Assembly: GCF_946481715.1 (NCBI RefSeq)
Contig: NZ_CAMLOV010000163.1
Span: forward strand, 1 to 12,251
Direction: 5' to 3'
Origin: an uncultured Mucilaginibacter sp.
Lineage (GTDB): Bacteria; Bacteroidota; Bacteroidia; Sphingobacteriales; Sphingobacteriaceae
Length of the DNA stretch: 12,251 bases
Below the pieces are notes generated by a model. That model was given only the letters and a program-made list of their open reading frames with translations, was not told the origin of the DNA and searched no databases. This document shows, piece by piece, positions 11,363-12,251 of this stretch (position 1 is its first letter; every line of letters starts with the position of its first letter). The position numbers were made by a program, and so were the translations under genes.

Positions 11363-12251
11363 ATGAGTAAACCCCATTACCCCATACTGGATGGACTACG
11401 CGGTACCGCCGCAGTTTTAGTTGTGATATTCCACCTTTTTGAAGCTTATTTTCCCGACTTGACCAAACATCCCATGCACCATGGCTACCTGGCGGTAGAC
11501 TTTTTTTACCTGTTATCGGGCTTTGTTGTGGGCTACGCATATGACGATCGCTGGGCGAAGGGGATGACGGTAAAGCAATTCTTCAAAATAAGGTTTATAC
11601 GCCTGCACCCGCTGGTAATTGTGGGCACAATCATCGGCGCCATTTGCTTCTGGTTCGATCCGTATAAGGATATGCAAGTCGTAGATATCGGTAAGTTCGT
11701 TACGGTGATATTGTTAGGGTTTACGCTGCTGCCTGCCACTACAGATGTGCGCGGCTGGGGCGAAACCCACCCGCTCGATGGTCCCTGCTGGAGTTTGATG
11801 CAGGAGTATATTGCTAATATCCTTTATGCCGTCATCGGGCGTAAACTCAGCAGAAATGCACTTTGGGCAGTGGTTATTGTTAGCGGTATTGTACTTGTCA
11901 TCGTATCGGTAGACCATGGCGACCTGGGCACCGGCTGGGGGTACATGAAAATAAAATCGGCCTTTATTGCCGATTGGTTCTATGTAAAAGGCTCGGAAGG
12001 GTACCCCAATATTTGGGTGGCACCGGTGCGGATGATGTTCCCGTTCTTTGCCGGGCTATTGCTCTTCCGAACGGGTAAGCTGATACGTGTGCCGATGGCT
12101 TACATCGTTTGCTCGCTGTTATTGGCTGCGTTATTCTTCTTCCCATACTATAGCTGGAATGGTTACTTCGACGCGCTTTGCATCATTATTTTGTTCACCA
12201 TCATCGTTGCCGCAGGGGCAGGCGGGCAAATCAGCGGGCGGTGGGCAAAAC
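11363..12251 (+). CDS. Acyltransferase-3 (OafA/YrhL-like) membrane protein, 3' partial
   Basis: ATG 11363 opens a frame that stays open for 296 codons to the window edge; family length is usually about 350-400 residues, so the C-terminus is missing. It begins MSKPHYPILDGLRGTAAVLV. R13 and H24 form the R-x10-H motif of the acyltransferase-3 family, H24 being essential in studied members. DFFYLLSGFVVGY (about 46-58) and RFIRLHPL (about 76-83) are further signatures, with many membrane segments following. Members move acyl groups, usually acetyl, from the cytoplasm to surface or periplasmic glycans. The acceptor is unknown here. No -7 box matches exactly; near misses lack one T. Confidence 0.9.
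   Translation, partial: MSKPHYPILDGLRGTAAVLVVIFHLFEAYFPDLTKHPMHHGYLAVDFFYLLSGFVVGYAYDDRWAKGMTVKQFFKIRFIRLHPLVIVGTIIGAICFWFDPYKDMQVVDIGKFVTVILLGFTLLPATTDVRGWGETHPLDGPCWSLMQEYIANILYAVIGRKLSRNALWAVVIVSGIVLVIVSVDHGDLGTGWGYMKIKSAFIADWFYVKGSEGYPNIWVAPVRMMFPFFAGLLLFRTGKLIRVPMAYIVCSLLLAALFFFPYYSWNGYFDALCIIILFTIIVAAGAGGQISGRWAK

Noticed and set aside
11533..12146. Three - strand frames (68, 67 and 60 codons) at the right end
   Set aside because: Antisense to the acyltransferase-3 gene, whose family motifs are clear.

Overview
The window reads as a chromosomal segment of a Bacteroidota bacterium, most like the Sphingobacteriaceae (Mucilaginibacter/Pedobacter type). The evidence is protein style (DUF4281/ABA4-like, a TIGR02603-type cytochrome c, small Crp/Fnr regulators, an NtrC-type regulator with a GSFTSA loop) and several start-proximal -7 boxes matching the Bacteroidota consensus TAnnTTTG. 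Intergenic DNA is full of degenerate short-period repeats. This assignment is inference from sequence style; no search was run.

Layout: (1) 3-1052 (+), the C-terminal part of a HEAT-repeat/cytochrome c protein, converging on a leftward set. (2) 1080-2949 (-), a Crp/Fnr regulator, an ABA4-like (DUF4281) membrane protein and an unnamed multi-pass membrane protein; the last two overlap by 26 nt. (3) 3087-6217 (-), an accessory-looking, AT-richer block: a DUF6896-like protein, a standalone ABC-type ATPase, a DUF6882-like protein with a Cys4 tail, and a nucleotidyltransferase preceded by a 55-aa protein (possible toxin-antitoxin pair). (4) 6323-7702 (-), an NtrC-type response regulator with its own terminator. 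(5) 7899-8323 (-), the RNase P RNA gene rnpB with promoter and terminator. (6) 8413-10426 (-), msrA, a DUF3820 protein and an MBL-fold hydrolase. (7) 10598-11047 (-), an SRPBCC protein, divergent across 315 bp from an acyltransferase-3 gene (+) that runs off the right edge.

Most notable observation: a short decayed copy of the 3' end of the response-regulator gene lies at 5514-5559, on the far side of the nucleotidyltransferase pair. The pair is therefore bracketed by one intact and one broken copy of the same gene end, as expected for a cassette inserted at a gene 3' terminus or for a lost tandem paralogue. Second, nearly every intergenic gap from 7775 to 10600 consists of degenerate tandem arrays of different period (7, 8 and about 20 bp). 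In three cases the array runs up to, and may supply, the stop codon of the adjacent gene. No CRISPR array, IS element, tRNA or rRNA was seen.
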